Shown piece after piece: positions 52,978 through 63,400 of a stretch of 64,000 bases of DNA. How positions within the stretch are numbered: position 1 is the first letter of the stretch; every line of letters begins with the position of its first letter. The notes beneath the pieces are model-generated. The model was not told where the DNA came from and searched no databases. It saw only the letters and a program-made list of their open reading frames with translations. The translations under genes and the position numbers were made by a program. This stretch comes from Pseudomonas sp. JM0905a (GTDB lineage: Bacteria; Pseudomonadota; Gammaproteobacteria; Pseudomonadales; Pseudomonadaceae): positions 124,001 through 188,000 of the forward strand of contig NZ_JACXBU010000002.1 of assembly GCF_014700075.1 (NCBI RefSeq). The letters run 5' to 3'.

Positions 52978-53748
52978 ATGTCGCCACTCGTGATCACCCT
53001 GTTGATCGTTGTCGGTATCGTCATCCTTATTGTCATTGGCTACGTGAACCACATAGTGGAAAACAGCAAACTGGAGAAGGCGCGACTCAAAGCCGACCTC
53101 AGTGACCGCATCCGCCGCTGCGCCGACCTTTCCGAAACCCTCCCCGGCCAGATGGTCTCCCCCGCACTCAAGCTGCTGCTGACCCGCCTGCAATTGCAGC
53201 TCGGCGAACGCCTGCTGCAGGTGGACAAGAATGACAACGCCCTCAAGACCCGCCTCGGGCAGCTCCGCCCGCTGGTTGGCCAGGGCGAATCCATCCCGGT
53301 GAACAACCCGCCGCAGAAGATCGCCAGCGAAGCCAAGGCCAAGGAAATCCGCTTCCAGCTGGAAAGCCTCCACGGCCAGATCACCCGCGCCGCCCAGGAT
53401 GGCCTGCTACCGGCCAACGAGGCCAAGAGCTGGGTGAAGGAGATCCGCGACATGCTGGTCCAGCTGCACGTGGAGTTCTTCACCAACCTCGGCCTGCAGG
53501 CCCTGCAGGAAAACCAGCCGCGCCAGGCTCGCCTGGCCTTCGAGCGCGGCGTCCAGTACCTGCAGAAGCAGCCCGACCCCGCCCACTACCAGAATCAGCT
53601 GCAACAGCTGAAAGCCCAACTCGCCCGCGCCAATGCCATGGCGCTGGAAAATGCCCAGCCGAGCGCTGACGAACCGAGCGAGCTGACTGAGGGTCTTAAG
53701 TCATTGGAAGACGAAGACACCTGGAAGAAGAAGAACATCTACGACTGA
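52978..53748 (+). CDS. membrane-anchored coiled-coil protein of unknown function
   Basis: A 256-residue protein with one N-terminal membrane helix (about 4-23, VITLLIVVGIVILIVIGYV) and a helical cytoplasmic or periplasmic body. A zone at about 155-200 (AKSWVKEIRDMLVQLHVEFF, ALQENQPRQARLAFERGVQYLQ) resembles a TPR-like pair. A charged C-terminus ends KKKNIYD. It is conserved in Pseudomonas next to the Gly/Glu tRNA cluster as I recall, but I cannot name a family. CGGAG lies some 13 bases before the ATG. It is 23 bases before the GST gene. Confidence 0.75.
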   Translation: MSPLVITLLIVVGIVILIVIGYVNHIVENSKLEKARLKADLSDRIRRCADLSETLPGQMVSPALKLLLTRLQLQLGERLLQVDKNDNALKTRLGQLRPLVGQGESIPVNNPPQKIASEAKAKEIRFQLESLHGQITRAAQDGLLPANEAKSWVKEIRDMLVQLHVEFFTNLGLQALQENQPRQARLAFERGVQYLQKQPDPAHYQNQLQQLKAQLARANAMALENAQPSADEPSELTEGLKSLEDEDTWKKKNIYD

Positions 53749-53771
53749 TCCGCTCAGACGAGGACCTCCCG

Positions 53772-54434
53772 ATGAGCCTGACCCTCTACGGCGCCCCGCT
53801 GTCTCCTTTCGTGCGCAAAGTGCGCCTCTACCTGCTGGAAAAGGGGCTGGACTACCAGCTGGAAATCGTCTCGCCCTTCAGCCAGCCGAGCTGGTTCCGC
53901 GAGCTGAGTCCCCTGGGCCGCATTCCGGCCCTGCGTGACGGCGACGTGGCCCTCGCCGATTCCAGCGTGATCTGCCAGTACCTGGAAGAAAAACACCCCC
54001 AACTCGCCCCGCTCTATGGCCGTGACGTCGAAGAGCGCGCGCGGGTCCGCTGGCTGGAGAAGTACTGCGACTACGAAGTGGCCCCGCTGGCTACCTTCGG
54101 CGTGTTCCGCAATCGGACCCTCAAGCCGTCCATGGGTCAGCCCTGCGACGAAGCCATCGTCCAGGCGGCCCTGGTGGACAAATTGCCACTCCACTTCGAC
54201 TACCTGGAGAAGACCCTGGGTACCGCCGAGTACTTCGTGGGCGAGCGCCTGACCCTGGCCGACCTCGCCTTCGCCACCCAGATGATCAACATGGAACACG
54301 GCGGCGAACGTCTCAATGCCGGGCGCTGGCCGCACCTGGCAGCCCACTACGAGCGCATGACCGCGCGGGAATCGGTGCAGGCCGTCCTGCCGGGCGAACA
54401 GAAGATCCTCGCCAAGCTGGCCGGCCGCAGCTGA
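53772..54434 (+). CDS. glutathione S-transferase family protein
   Basis: A 220-residue cytoplasmic protein. The thioredoxin-like N-terminal domain has LYGAPLSPFVRKVRLYLLEKGL and the glutathione-binding LADSSVICQYLEEKHP near residues 60-75. The helical C-terminal domain includes GERLTLADLAFATQMI. The sequence is of the SspA/GST-like branch. The catalytic Ser/Tyr position falls in APLSPFV (Ser15). The substrate is unknown. It begins 23 bases after the unknown membrane gene, possibly in the same operon, and ends at a strong terminator. Confidence 0.88.
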   Translation: MSLTLYGAPLSPFVRKVRLYLLEKGLDYQLEIVSPFSQPSWFRELSPLGRIPALRDGDVALADSSVICQYLEEKHPQLAPLYGRDVEERARVRWLEKYCDYEVAPLATFGVFRNRTLKPSMGQPCDEAIVQAALVDKLPLHFDYLEKTLGTAEYFVGERLTLADLAFATQMINMEHGGERLNAGRWPHLAAHYERMTARESVQAVLPGEQKILAKLAGRS

Positions 54435-54455
54435 GCCTGTCGCCACCGCCAACCC

Positions 54456-54489
54456 ATGAAAAAGCCCGGACAAGTCCGGGCTTTTTCAT
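54456..54489. terminator. bidirectional terminator between GST and msrC genes
   Basis: ATGAAAAAGCCCGGAC, loop AA, GTCCGGGCTTTTTCAT: a 16-base perfect stem with T runs on both strands. Confidence 0.92.
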
Positions 54490-54501
54490 TACCGCTCTAT
54501 A

Positions 54502-54984
54502 TCAGCAGTCGGTCAGGCGCAGGTAGATCGCCGCCAGCTGCTCGATGCCGGCCTGGTCCTCTGCACTGAAGCGCGCCAGCTTGGGGCTGTCCAGGTCGAG
54601 CACGCCGATCAGGCGGCCATCCTTCACCAGCGGCACCACCAGTTCACTGTTGGACGCGCTGTCGCAGGCGATGTGGCCAGGGAAGGCGTGCACGTCTTCC
54701 ACCCGCTGGGTTTCCCGGGTGCGCGCCGCAGCGCCGCAGACGCCCCTGCTGAAGGGAATGCGCACGCAGGCGACCTTGCCCTGGAACGGGCCGAGCACCA
54801 GCTCCTCGTTGCGATTGAGGTAGAAGCCAGCCCAGTTCAGGTCCGCCAGCTCGTTGAAGAGAAAGGCGGAGAATTGCGAGCTGTTGGCGATGAAATCGCG
54901 CTCATCGGCCAGCAGGGATTCCAGTTGGGCGGCCAGCAGCGCATAGCCGGAGAGGCCCGCGCCGGCCTGTTGCAGATCGATCAT
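54502..54984 (-). CDS. msrC: free methionine-(R)-sulfoxide reductase (GAF domain)
   Basis: A 160-residue GAF-domain enzyme that reduces free methionine-R-sulfoxide with thioredoxin. The three catalytic cysteines are Cys73 (KVACVRIP), Cys83 (RGVCGAAA) and Cys107 (HIACDSAS). Their 10- and 24-residue spacings are identical to those of the E. coli enzyme. The start is the ATG at 54984, overlapping the stop of the DUF815 ATPase gene by four bases. It forms an operon with that gene and shares the redox-repair theme of gpx and msrB nearby. Confidence 0.92.
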   Translation of the reverse strand: MIDLQQAGAGLSGYALLAAQLESLLADERDFIANSSQFSAFLFNELADLNWAGFYLNRNEELVLGPFQGKVACVRIPFSRGVCGAAARTRETQRVEDVHAFPGHIACDSASNSELVVPLVKDGRLIGVLDLDSPKLARFSAEDQAGIEQLAAIYLRLTDC

Positions 54985-55871
54985 TTGGAAGACTCCAGCA
55001 AAGCGAGCCCGACCCAGTGGCGGGCGAATTGATAGGCACAACGGCCGTTGCGATTGCCGCGGCCCAGGGCCCAGCGGATCGCCAGTATTTCCAGCTCCTC
55101 GGTCCACTCCCATTTCAGGGCCGCCGGCTCGGCCAGCACGCCGATCCAGTGGCGCACCACGGCCAGGAAGTGGTCCTGGGTAAAGGGGTAGAAGGACAAC
55201 CAGAGGCCGAAGCGGTCGGACAGGGCGATCTTGTCTTCCACCGCCTCGTTGGGATGCAGTTCGCCGTCGACCATTTGCCAGTGCTCGTTGTCGCTCTGCT
55301 TCTCCGGCACCAGGTGGCGGCGGTTGGAGGTTGCGTAGAGCAGCACGTTGTCCGGGGCACGTTCCAGAGAGCCATCCAGCACGCTCTTGAGTACGCGGTA
55401 GTCGCCTTCGCCCGCCTCGAAGGACAGGTCATCGCAGAACAGCACGAAGCGCTGCGGCAGGCCGGCCAGTTGCTCCACCACGCGCGGCAGGTCGGCCAAG
55501 TGGTCGCGCTCGATCTCGATCAGGCGCAGGCCGGCACCGGCATGCTCGGCCAGCAGCGCGCGGACCAGGGAAGATTTTCCGGTGCCCCGGGCGCCCCACA
55601 GCAGCGCATGGTTGGCCGGCAGCCCGTCGACGAACTGGCGGGTGTTGCCGGCCAGTTGCTCACGCTGCTTGTCGACACCGATCAGGTCGGCGAGGGACAG
55701 GTCCAGGCTGACCTCCAGCGGCTGCAAGTATCCGCTGCGGCCATCGCGATGCCAGCGTGCAGCCAGGCTCTTCTGCCAGTCGATTACCGGTCGAGGTACG
55801 GGCAACAGGGGTTCGAGACGGGCCAGCACCGCATCGGCGCGCTCGAGAATCTCATACAGACGGGAATCCAC
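54981..55871 (-). CDS. DUF815-type AAA+ ATPase
   Basis: A 296-residue ATPase. Walker A WGARGTGKSS is at about 92-101, Walker B is RFVLFCDDLSF, and sensor LLYATSNRRHLVPE is characteristic of the DUF815 group. The N-terminal 50 residues are helical. The cellular role of this family is unknown to me. The start chosen is the GTG at 55871, six bases after AAGGAG; the TTG two codons upstream overlaps that site. It is translationally coupled to msrC through an ATGA overlap and diverges from sagS by 56 bases. Confidence 0.88.
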   Translation of the reverse strand: MDSRLYEILERADAVLARLEPLLPVPRPVIDWQKSLAARWHRDGRSGYLQPLEVSLDLSLADLIGVDKQREQLAGNTRQFVDGLPANHALLWGARGTGKSSLVRALLAEHAGAGLRLIEIERDHLADLPRVVEQLAGLPQRFVLFCDDLSFEAGEGDYRVLKSVLDGSLERAPDNVLLYATSNRRHLVPEKQSDNEHWQMVDGELHPNEAVEDKIALSDRFGLWLSFYPFTQDHFLAVVRHWIGVLAEPAALKWEWTEELEILAIRWALGRGNRNGRCAYQFARHWVGLALLESSK

Positions 55872-55927
55872 GTTCAACTCCTTCTTCAGCCACAGCCATC
55901 AGGCGCTGCCGGCAGACGGGATAGGCT

Positions 55928-58277
<2,350 letters not shown>

Positions 58278-58297
<20 letters not shown>

Positions 58298-58745
58298 GCT
58301 GACCCAGCAACTCGCCGAGGCGGGCGCGCAGTTCAGCCATTTCATTGAGGTCCAGGCCGCTGGCGCAGATCAGCTCGTTGCGCAGGGGCATCACCTTGTC
58401 TCGCAGGGTGGCACCCTCTTCCGTCAGCGCCAGATGCACTTCACGCTCGTCATGGGCCGCGCGCTTGCGGCGCACCAGCCCAAGCTGCTCCAGGCGTTTC
58501 AGCAACGGCGTGAGGGTGCCCGAATCCAGCAGCAGGCGCTCACCCAGGGCTTTCACCGTGGGCTGCTCCGGCGCCCGTGCGTGCCACTCCCAGAGCACCA
58601 GCATGACCAGGTACTGCGGGTAGGTCAGGCCAAGGGGCTCCAGCAGCGGCCGATAGCCACGAATCACCGCGCGGGACGCGGCGTAGAGCTTGAAACAGAG
58701 CTGATTGTCCAGCAGCAGCTCCGGCTCGATCGATGGCGTATTCAT
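58278..58745 (-). CDS. ospR: OhrR-type redox-sensing MarR regulator
   Basis: A 155-residue MarR-family repressor of the one-Cys/two-Cys OhrR group. The reactive Cys17 lies in DNQLCFKLYAASRAV and the distal Cys127 in ELICASGLDLNEM. The winged helix has LGERLLLDSGTLTPLLKRLE and the wing RKRAAHDEREVHLALT. Oxidation by peroxides should release it from DNA. OspR of P. aeruginosa regulates the adjacent glutathione peroxidase gene, pigment and virulence; the two neighbours are identical here. It is co-translated with gpx through an ATGA overlap, and its 3' end overlaps sagS by 20 bases. Confidence 0.92.
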
Positions 58746-59227
58746 TTCAGCAGGGCTTCGATCTCGGCGGTGATCTCTTCCGGCTTGGTGGTCGGCGCAA
58801 AGCGTTTGATGCGCTGGCCGTCCTGGCTGATCAGGAACTTGGTGAAGTTCCATTTGATGCCCTGACTGCCCAGCAGGCCCGGTGCGCGCTTCTTCAGCTG
58901 CACGTAGAGCGGATGGGCCTGCGCGCCGTTCACGTCGATCTTCTTGAACAGCGGGAAACTCACGCCGAAGTTCAGTTCGCAGAACTCGCTGATGGCGCCT
59001 TCGTCACCCGGCTCCTGTTTGCCGAACTGATTGCAGGGGAAGCCCAGCACCACCAGGCCCCGCTCCTTGTATTGCTGCCAGAGTTCTTCCAGGCCTTTGT
59101 ACTGCGGGGTGAAGCCGCACTTGCTGGCGGTGTTGACCACCAGCAGGGCCTTGCCGCCGAAGTCCCCGAGGGTCTTCTGCTCGCCTTTGATAGTGGTGAC
59201 GGGGATATCGAGGATCTTGTCGCTCAT
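58742..59227 (-). CDS. gpx: glutathione peroxidase-like peroxidase
   Basis: A 161-residue thiol peroxidase of the GPx family that reduces organic and hydrogen peroxides. The peroxidatic Cys37 lies in NTASKCGFT, then LGFPCNQFGKQEP with Cys65, and WNFTKFLI supplies the catalytic Trp and Asn. Cys83 in SEFCELNFG is the probable resolving Cys, so thioredoxin is a likely reductant. It is the first gene of the gpx-ospR pair. A promoter and palindromic operator lie directly upstream (59261-59293). Confidence 0.95.
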   Translation of the reverse strand: MSDKILDIPVTTIKGEQKTLGDFGGKALLVVNTASKCGFTPQYKGLEELWQQYKERGLVVLGFPCNQFGKQEPGDEGAISEFCELNFGVSFPLFKKIDVNGAQAHPLYVQLKKRAPGLLGSQGIKWNFTKFLISQDGQRIKRFAPTTKPEEITAEIEALLK

Positions 59228-59275
59228 GGTCGGAACCTGTTCGGGGAATTCAGATGCAGGAAAATAGCTCTCAAT

Positions 59276-59293
59276 TAAATTGCGTGCAATTTA
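59276..59293 (-). promoter_or_regulatory. OspR operator overlapping the gpx promoter
   Basis: TAAATTGC-GT-GCAATTTA is a perfect 8+2+8 palindrome with the AATTGC core typical of OhrR/MarR sites. On the minus strand TTGCAC inside it and TATTTT 17 bases on form the -35 and -10 of a promoter. A bound repressor would therefore block RNA polymerase. It lies 49 bases before the gpx start codon. That OspR binds here is inferred from location and precedent. Confidence 0.75.
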
Positions 59294-59300
59294 AATTCTC

Positions 59301-59329
59301 TATAAAAAGGCCCGCCTTTTGGCGGGCCT
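59301..59329 (-). terminator. terminator of msrB
   Basis: AGGCCCGCC, loop TTTT, GGCGGGCCT with TTTTTATA following on the minus strand. It lies 18 bases after the msrB stop and just before the gpx promoter. Confidence 0.85.
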
Positions 59330-59346
59330 CATCGAAAGCCGCGCGC

Positions 59347-59739
59347 TTAACGCGGTTCGAGCTTCAGCGAAACCGAGTTGATGCAATAACGCAGGCCCGT
59401 GGGACGCGGGCCATCCGGGAAGACATGGCCCAGATGGGCGTCGCAGCGGGCACAGCGCACCTCGATACGGTGCATGCCGTGGCTGAAGTCCTCGCGCTCG
59501 GCAATGACATCCTTGCCCACCGGCTGGAAGTAACTCGGCCAGCCGCTGCCGGAATCGTACTTGGCATCGGAGTCGAACAGCGCTTCACCGCAACAGGCGC
59601 AATGGTAGATGCCTGGCGTCTTGGTGGCGTAGTACTCGCCGGTAAAGGCACGCTCGGTGCCACCCAGACGGCAAACGTGGAACTGGGCATCGGAAAGCTC
59701 CTCACGCCAGCTTTCCAGGGGTTTCTCAAGCTTGTCCAT
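59347..59739 (-). CDS. msrB: peptide-methionine (R)-S-oxide reductase
   Basis: A 130-residue repair enzyme for protein methionine-R-sulfoxide. Structural zinc cysteines are Cys47/Cys50 (YHCACCGEA) and Cys96/Cys99 ([11 protein letters not shown]). The active site comprises [18 protein letters not shown] and the catalytic Cys119 in LRYCINS. The start is the ATG at 59739 (MDKLEKP). It is cytoplasmic, with no signal peptide. It lies upstream of gpx-ospR on the same strand but behind its own terminator. Confidence 0.96.
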   Translation of the reverse strand: MDKLEKPLESWREELSDAQFHVCRLGGTERAFTGEYYATKTPGIYHCACCGEALFDSDAKYDSGSGWPSYFQPVGKDVIAEREDFSHGMHRIEVRCARCDAHLGHVFPDGPRPTGLRYCINSVSLKLEPR

Positions 59740-59912
59740 GACAGTCCTCGGCAATGGTAAAAAAGCCCGATCCCGACCTTTTCGGGCCATCGGGCCGCAC
59801 GTATCATGCGCGATTCATCAGACGCCAGTCTGGCAGTGGCGTTACAGGCTGCCAAGGCGCATTGATCCCCGTCGCCTCGCGCGACCCTTTTCACTCGGGA
59901 CATCCACGCATC

Positions 59913-61124
59913 ATGCAGGTCAGCAAATCGAACAAGCTCGCCAATGTCTGCTACGACATCCGCGGACCGGTGCTCAAGCACGCCAAACGCCTGGAAGAGG
60001 AAGGCCATCGCATCCTCAAGCTGAACATCGGCAATCCGGCGCCGTTCGGTTTCGAAGCCCCGGAGGAAATCCTCCAGGACGTGATCCGCAACCTGCCCAC
60101 CGCCCAGGGCTACAGCGATTCCAAGGGTCTGTTCAGCGCGCGCAAGGCCGTGATGCAGTACTACCAGCAGAAGCAGGTGGAAGGCGTCGGCATCGAGGAC
60201 ATCTACCTCGGCAACGGCGTTTCCGAGCTGATCGTGATGGCCATGCAGGCCCTGCTGAACAATGGCGATGAGGTACTGATCCCGGCGCCGGACTACCCGT
60301 TGTGGACCGCCTCCGTGGCCCTGGCTGGCGGCAAGCCGGTGCATTACCTGTGCGACGAACAGGCCGGCTGGTTCCCCGACATTGCCGACATGAAGGCGAA
60401 GATCACCCCGAACACCAAGGCCCTGGTGCTGATCAACCCGAACAACCCCACTGGCGCGGTGTATTCCCGCGAAGTGCTGATGGACATCGTCGAACTGGCC
60501 CGCCAGCACAACCTGGTGCTGTTCTCCGACGAGATCTACGACAAGATCCTCTACGACGAGGCCCAGCACATCTCCACCGCCTCCCTCGCGCCGGACGTGC
60601 TCTGCCTGACCTTCAACGGCCTGTCCAAGTCCTATCGCGTGGCCGGCTTCCGTTCCGGCTGGGTGGCGATTTCCGGTCCCAAGCACAAGGCCCAGAGCTA
60701 CATCGAAGGCCTGGACATCCTGGCCAACATGCGCCTGTGCGCCAACGTCCCCAGCCAGCACGCGATCCAGACCGCCCTCGGCGGCTACCAGAGCATCAAC
60801 GACCTGGTACTCCCGAACGGCCGCCTGCTGGAGCAGCGCAACCGCGCCTGGGAACTGCTCAATGACATCCCCGGTGTCAGCTGCGTGAAGCCCATGGGCG
60901 CGCTTTACGCCTTCCCGAAGATCGACCCGAAGGTCTGCCCGATCCACAACGACGAGAAATTCGTCCTCGATCTGCTGCTTTCCGAGAAGCTGCTGATCGT
61001 CCAGGGCACCGCCTTCAACTGGCCGTGGCCGGACCACTTCCGCGTGGTCACCCTGCCCCGCGTCGATGACCTCGAGCAGGCCATCGGCCGCATCGGCAAC
61101 TTCCTCAAGTCGTATCGCCAGTAA
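59913..61124 (+). CDS. alaA: alanine-synthesising aminotransferase
   Basis: A 403-residue PLP enzyme of fold type I that transfers an amino group to pyruvate from glutamate. Motifs are NIGNPAPFGF at the N-terminus, INPNNPTGAVY, LFSDEIYDKILYD and the PLP-binding Lys239 in GLSKSYRVAGFRSGW; a C-terminal Arg for carboxylate binding lies in HFRVVTLPR. The sequence is closest to AlaA (YfbQ). The start is the ATG at 59913 (MQVSKSNKLANV); in-frame codons upstream run into the neighbour's control region. It is followed after six bases by an unknown gene in the same operon. Confidence 0.93.
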   Translation: MQVSKSNKLANVCYDIRGPVLKHAKRLEEEGHRILKLNIGNPAPFGFEAPEEILQDVIRNLPTAQGYSDSKGLFSARKAVMQYYQQKQVEGVGIEDIYLGNGVSELIVMAMQALLNNGDEVLIPAPDYPLWTASVALAGGKPVHYLCDEQAGWFPDIADMKAKITPNTKALVLINPNNPTGAVYSREVLMDIVELARQHNLVLFSDEIYDKILYDEAQHISTASLAPDVLCLTFNGLSKSYRVAGFRSGWVAISGPKHKAQSYIEGLDILANMRLCANVPSQHAIQTALGGYQSINDLVLPNGRLLEQRNRAWELLNDIPGVSCVKPMGALYAFPKIDPKVCPIHNDEKFVLDLLLSEKLLIVQGTAFNWPWPDHFRVVTLPRVDDLEQAIGRIGNFLKSYRQ

Positions 61125-61130
61125 CGGCCA

Positions 61131-61583
61131 ATGGACCTGCAGATCGACGACTTCTACAAGGACTGCGCCACCGGCCTGCTACAGCTGTATCAGGCCTTCC
61201 CGCGGCGTATTGCGCTCTACGTGGAAGACCTGATCGGCCCGTCCGAACCGGATGAGTTCGGCCTGCCCAGCAAGCGCCACGAAAGCTGTCTTGGCGCCCT
61301 GCTCTGGCTTGCCGACGAGGGCTACCTGCGCTTCGACAGCACCATCCATTTCGAAGCACTGGACCAGGCGACCCTCACCGAGAAGGGCTTCCTGCGGATG
61401 TCTCGCGCGCTGCCTGGCGCGCTGGACAATCCCGAAACCCTGCCACCCAGTATCCTGCGGGTCCGCGCCAGCCTTGCGCAGCAATTGCGCGAGGCCCTGC
61501 GCAACGCCGACAGCGAACGCCTCGTACGCCTGACTCGACTAATCTTCGAGAACAGTGCGAACGCCGTGGGCGACATAGTTTGA
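61131..61583 (+). CDS. conserved protein of unknown function next to alaA
   Basis: A 150-residue soluble protein with no signal peptide or membrane segment. It is largely helical, with ESCLGALLWLADEGYLRFDSTIHFEALDQATLTEKGFLRMS in the middle, which has the look of a winged helix-turn-helix (helix, strand LRFDSTI, then LTEKGF). It may be a DNA- or protein-binding adaptor. It starts six bases after the alaA stop. I recall a conserved hypothetical here (PA2829), but no function. Confidence 0.7.
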   Translation: MDLQIDDFYKDCATGLLQLYQAFPRRIALYVEDLIGPSEPDEFGLPSKRHESCLGALLWLADEGYLRFDSTIHFEALDQATLTEKGFLRMSRALPGALDNPETLPPSILRVRASLAQQLREALRNADSERLVRLTRLIFENSANAVGDIV

Positions 61584-61594
61584 AATAGTCCCTG

Positions 61595-61621
61595 GTTGAA
61601 TACGCCAGGGCCGCCCCTTAT
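61595..61621 (+). promoter_or_regulatory. heat-shock (sigma-32) type promoter of htpX
   Basis: GTTGAA (61595-61600), a 13-base spacer and CCCCTTAT (61614-61621) fit the sigma-32 pattern CTTGAA-N13-CCCCATNT. It lies about 50 bases before the htpX start codon. HtpX is a heat-shock protease in other gammaproteobacteria. Confidence 0.6.
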
Positions 61622-61671
61622 ATACCCCCGCATACGAAACCGCTTTCCGCCGTGAGGAGACTGTTCCAATC

Positions 61672-62544
61672 ATGATGCGCATTCTGTTGTTCCTGGCCAC
61701 AAACCTTGCAGTCCTGGTGATTGCCAGCATCACCCTGAAGCTGCTGGGCGTAGACCGGTTCACCGGCCAGAACTACGGCAGCCTGCTGGTCTACTGCGCC
61801 GTGTTCGGCTTCGCCGGCTCGCTGATCTCGCTGTTCATCTCCAAGTGGATGGCGAAGATGAGCACCGGTACCGAGATCATCACCCAACCCCGCACCCGCC
61901 ATGAGCAGTGGCTGCTGCAGACCGTCGAGCAACTGTCCCGCGAAGCCGGCATCAAGATGCCGGAAGTGGGCATCTTTCCGGCCTACGAAGCGAACGCCTT
62001 CGCCACCGGCTGGAACCGGAACGATGCACTGGTGGCCGTGAGTCAGGGCCTGCTGGAGCGCTTCTCCCCCGATGAAGTGAAAGCCGTACTGGCCCACGAG
62101 ATCGGCCACGTGGCCAATGGCGACATGGTCACCCTGTCGCTGATCCAGGGCGTGGTGAACACCTTCGTGATGTTCTTCGCACGCATCTTCGGCAACTTCG
62201 TCGACAAGGTGATCCTGAAGAACGAAGAAGGCCCCGGCATCGGCTACTTCGTCGCGACCATCTTCGCCGAACTGGTCCTGGGCATCCTCGCCAGCATCAT
62301 CGTCATGTGGTTCTCGCGCCGCCGCGAATACCGCGCCGACGAAGCCGGCGCCAACCTGGCCGGCACCAACGCCATGATCGGCGCCCTGCAGCGCCTGCGT
62401 GCCGAGCAGGGCGTGCCGGTGCAGATGCCCGACAGCCTGACTGCCTTCGGCATCAACGGCGGCCTGAAGCATGGCCTCGCCGGCCTGCTGATGAGCCACC
62501 CGCCGCTGGAAGACCGCATCGAGGCCCTGCGCCGCCGCGGCTGA
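61672..62544 (+). CDS. htpX: membrane metalloprotease HtpX
   Basis: A 290-residue inner-membrane zinc protease that degrades misfolded membrane proteins. Two N-terminal membrane helices (about 4-22, 36-57) precede the catalytic HEIGH (His142, Glu143, His146). Further helices follow (about 158-178, 192-214), and the third zinc ligand Glu is in [10 protein letters not shown]. It is of normal length for the family. The start MMRILLFL at 61672 has GAGGAG upstream; the second Met is possible. A heat-shock-like promoter and a strong terminator frame it as a single-gene unit. Confidence 0.96.
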   Translation: MMRILLFLATNLAVLVIASITLKLLGVDRFTGQNYGSLLVYCAVFGFAGSLISLFISKWMAKMSTGTEIITQPRTRHEQWLLQTVEQLSREAGIKMPEVGIFPAYEANAFATGWNRNDALVAVSQGLLERFSPDEVKAVLAHEIGHVANGDMVTLSLIQGVVNTFVMFFARIFGNFVDKVILKNEEGPGIGYFVATIFAELVLGILASIIVMWFSRRREYRADEAGANLAGTNAMIGALQRLRAEQGVPVQMPDSLTAFGINGGLKHGLAGLLMSHPPLEDRIEALRRRG

Positions 62545-62562
62545 AACGAATCACACTGACTC

Positions 62563-62589
62563 GGGCGGCCAATTGGCCGCCCTTTTTTT
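62563..62589 (+). terminator. htpX terminator
   Basis: GGGCGGCC, loop AATT, GGCCGCCC followed by seven T. Confidence 0.92.
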
Positions 62590-62602
62590 GCCGGCTCCAA
62601 AC

Positions 62603-62639
62603 CGTAGGTTGTGGCTGAGCCGAGCGAAGCCCAACAATT
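62603..62639. repeat. dispersed repeat, family B (copy 3)
   Basis: CGTAGGTTGTGGCTGAGCCGAG then CGAAGCCCAACAATTCG. It matches the family B frame CGTAGGTTG...CGAAACCCAACA with changes. Its right end touches the tpm stop codon region (62645). Confidence 0.55.
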
Positions 62640-62644
62640 CGTCG

Positions 62645-63301
62645 CTATCTACGGCTCAGCCGGAACACCGGCTCATGCAAGGCGTCCAACCCGCGAGAGG
62701 CGAACTTCCAGTTCTTCTCCAGCACATCATTACGCTCCAGCATTTCCACCTCCCAGCCAGCTTCCAGGTGTCTGCGCACTTCCGCTTCCGGCACCGAGAA
62801 CGGCGGCCCTTCCAGGCGTGCCTGCTCGTAGTCCAGGGTGACCATCAAGCCATCGCAACGGGCCGGCAGAATACGCTGCAAGTGCGCCACATAGTCATCG
62901 CGCATGGGCGGCGGCAGGGCGATCAGCGCGGCGCGATCATAGAGCGCTTGGCACTGGGCGACATCCGCCGAAGTGACCGCAAAGAAATCACCCTGGAGAA
63001 TCTCGATGGCACCCGCACTGTAGCGACGCAGCACACCCTGCTGCGTCACTTCGGGTGTCAGGCCGTGCTCGGCGAAGAAGTCCTGCACCGCGCGCTCGGC
63101 CAGCTCCACGCCTAGAACACGATGCCCCTGCCCCGCCAGCCAGACCATATCCAGGGTCTTGCCACAAAGCGGCACCAGCACCTGACAGCCGCGGGGCAGA
63201 GCCAATTGCGGCCAGTAGCGTTCCAGATACGGATTTACGTCGCGTTGGTGGAATCCAATCTGATTCTCCGCCCAACGCGACTGCCAGAATTGCTCGTCCA
63301 T
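62645..63301 (-). CDS. tpm: thiopurine S-methyltransferase
   Basis: A 218-residue SAM-dependent methyltransferase of the bacterial TPMT family, which methylates thiopurines and, in Pseudomonas, also tellurite and selenium oxyanions. The N-terminus [15 protein letters not shown] is family-typical. The SAM site runs through [32 protein letters not shown], and [13 protein letters not shown] lies at motif IV. The ATG at 63301 fits. The stop is a TAG at 62645, next to a family B repeat. Confidence 0.95.
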   Translation of the reverse strand: MDEQFWQSRWAENQIGFHQRDVNPYLERYWPQLALPRGCQVLVPLCGKTLDMVWLAGQGHRVLGVELAERAVQDFFAEHGLTPEVTQQGVLRRYSAGAIEILQGDFFAVTSADVAQCQALYDRAALIALPPPMRDDYVAHLQRILPARCDGLMVTLDYEQARLEGPPFSVPEAEVRRHLEAGWEVEMLERNDVLEKNWKFASRGLDALHEPVFRLSRR

Positions 63302-63400
63302 GACGCCTCCACAAATTCGATCAAATAGCTCAAATATTTATGCTGGAAATCGATATATCCAGCCCGGATGATGCCGGAATCCTACCGGAGGAATTCCGAA

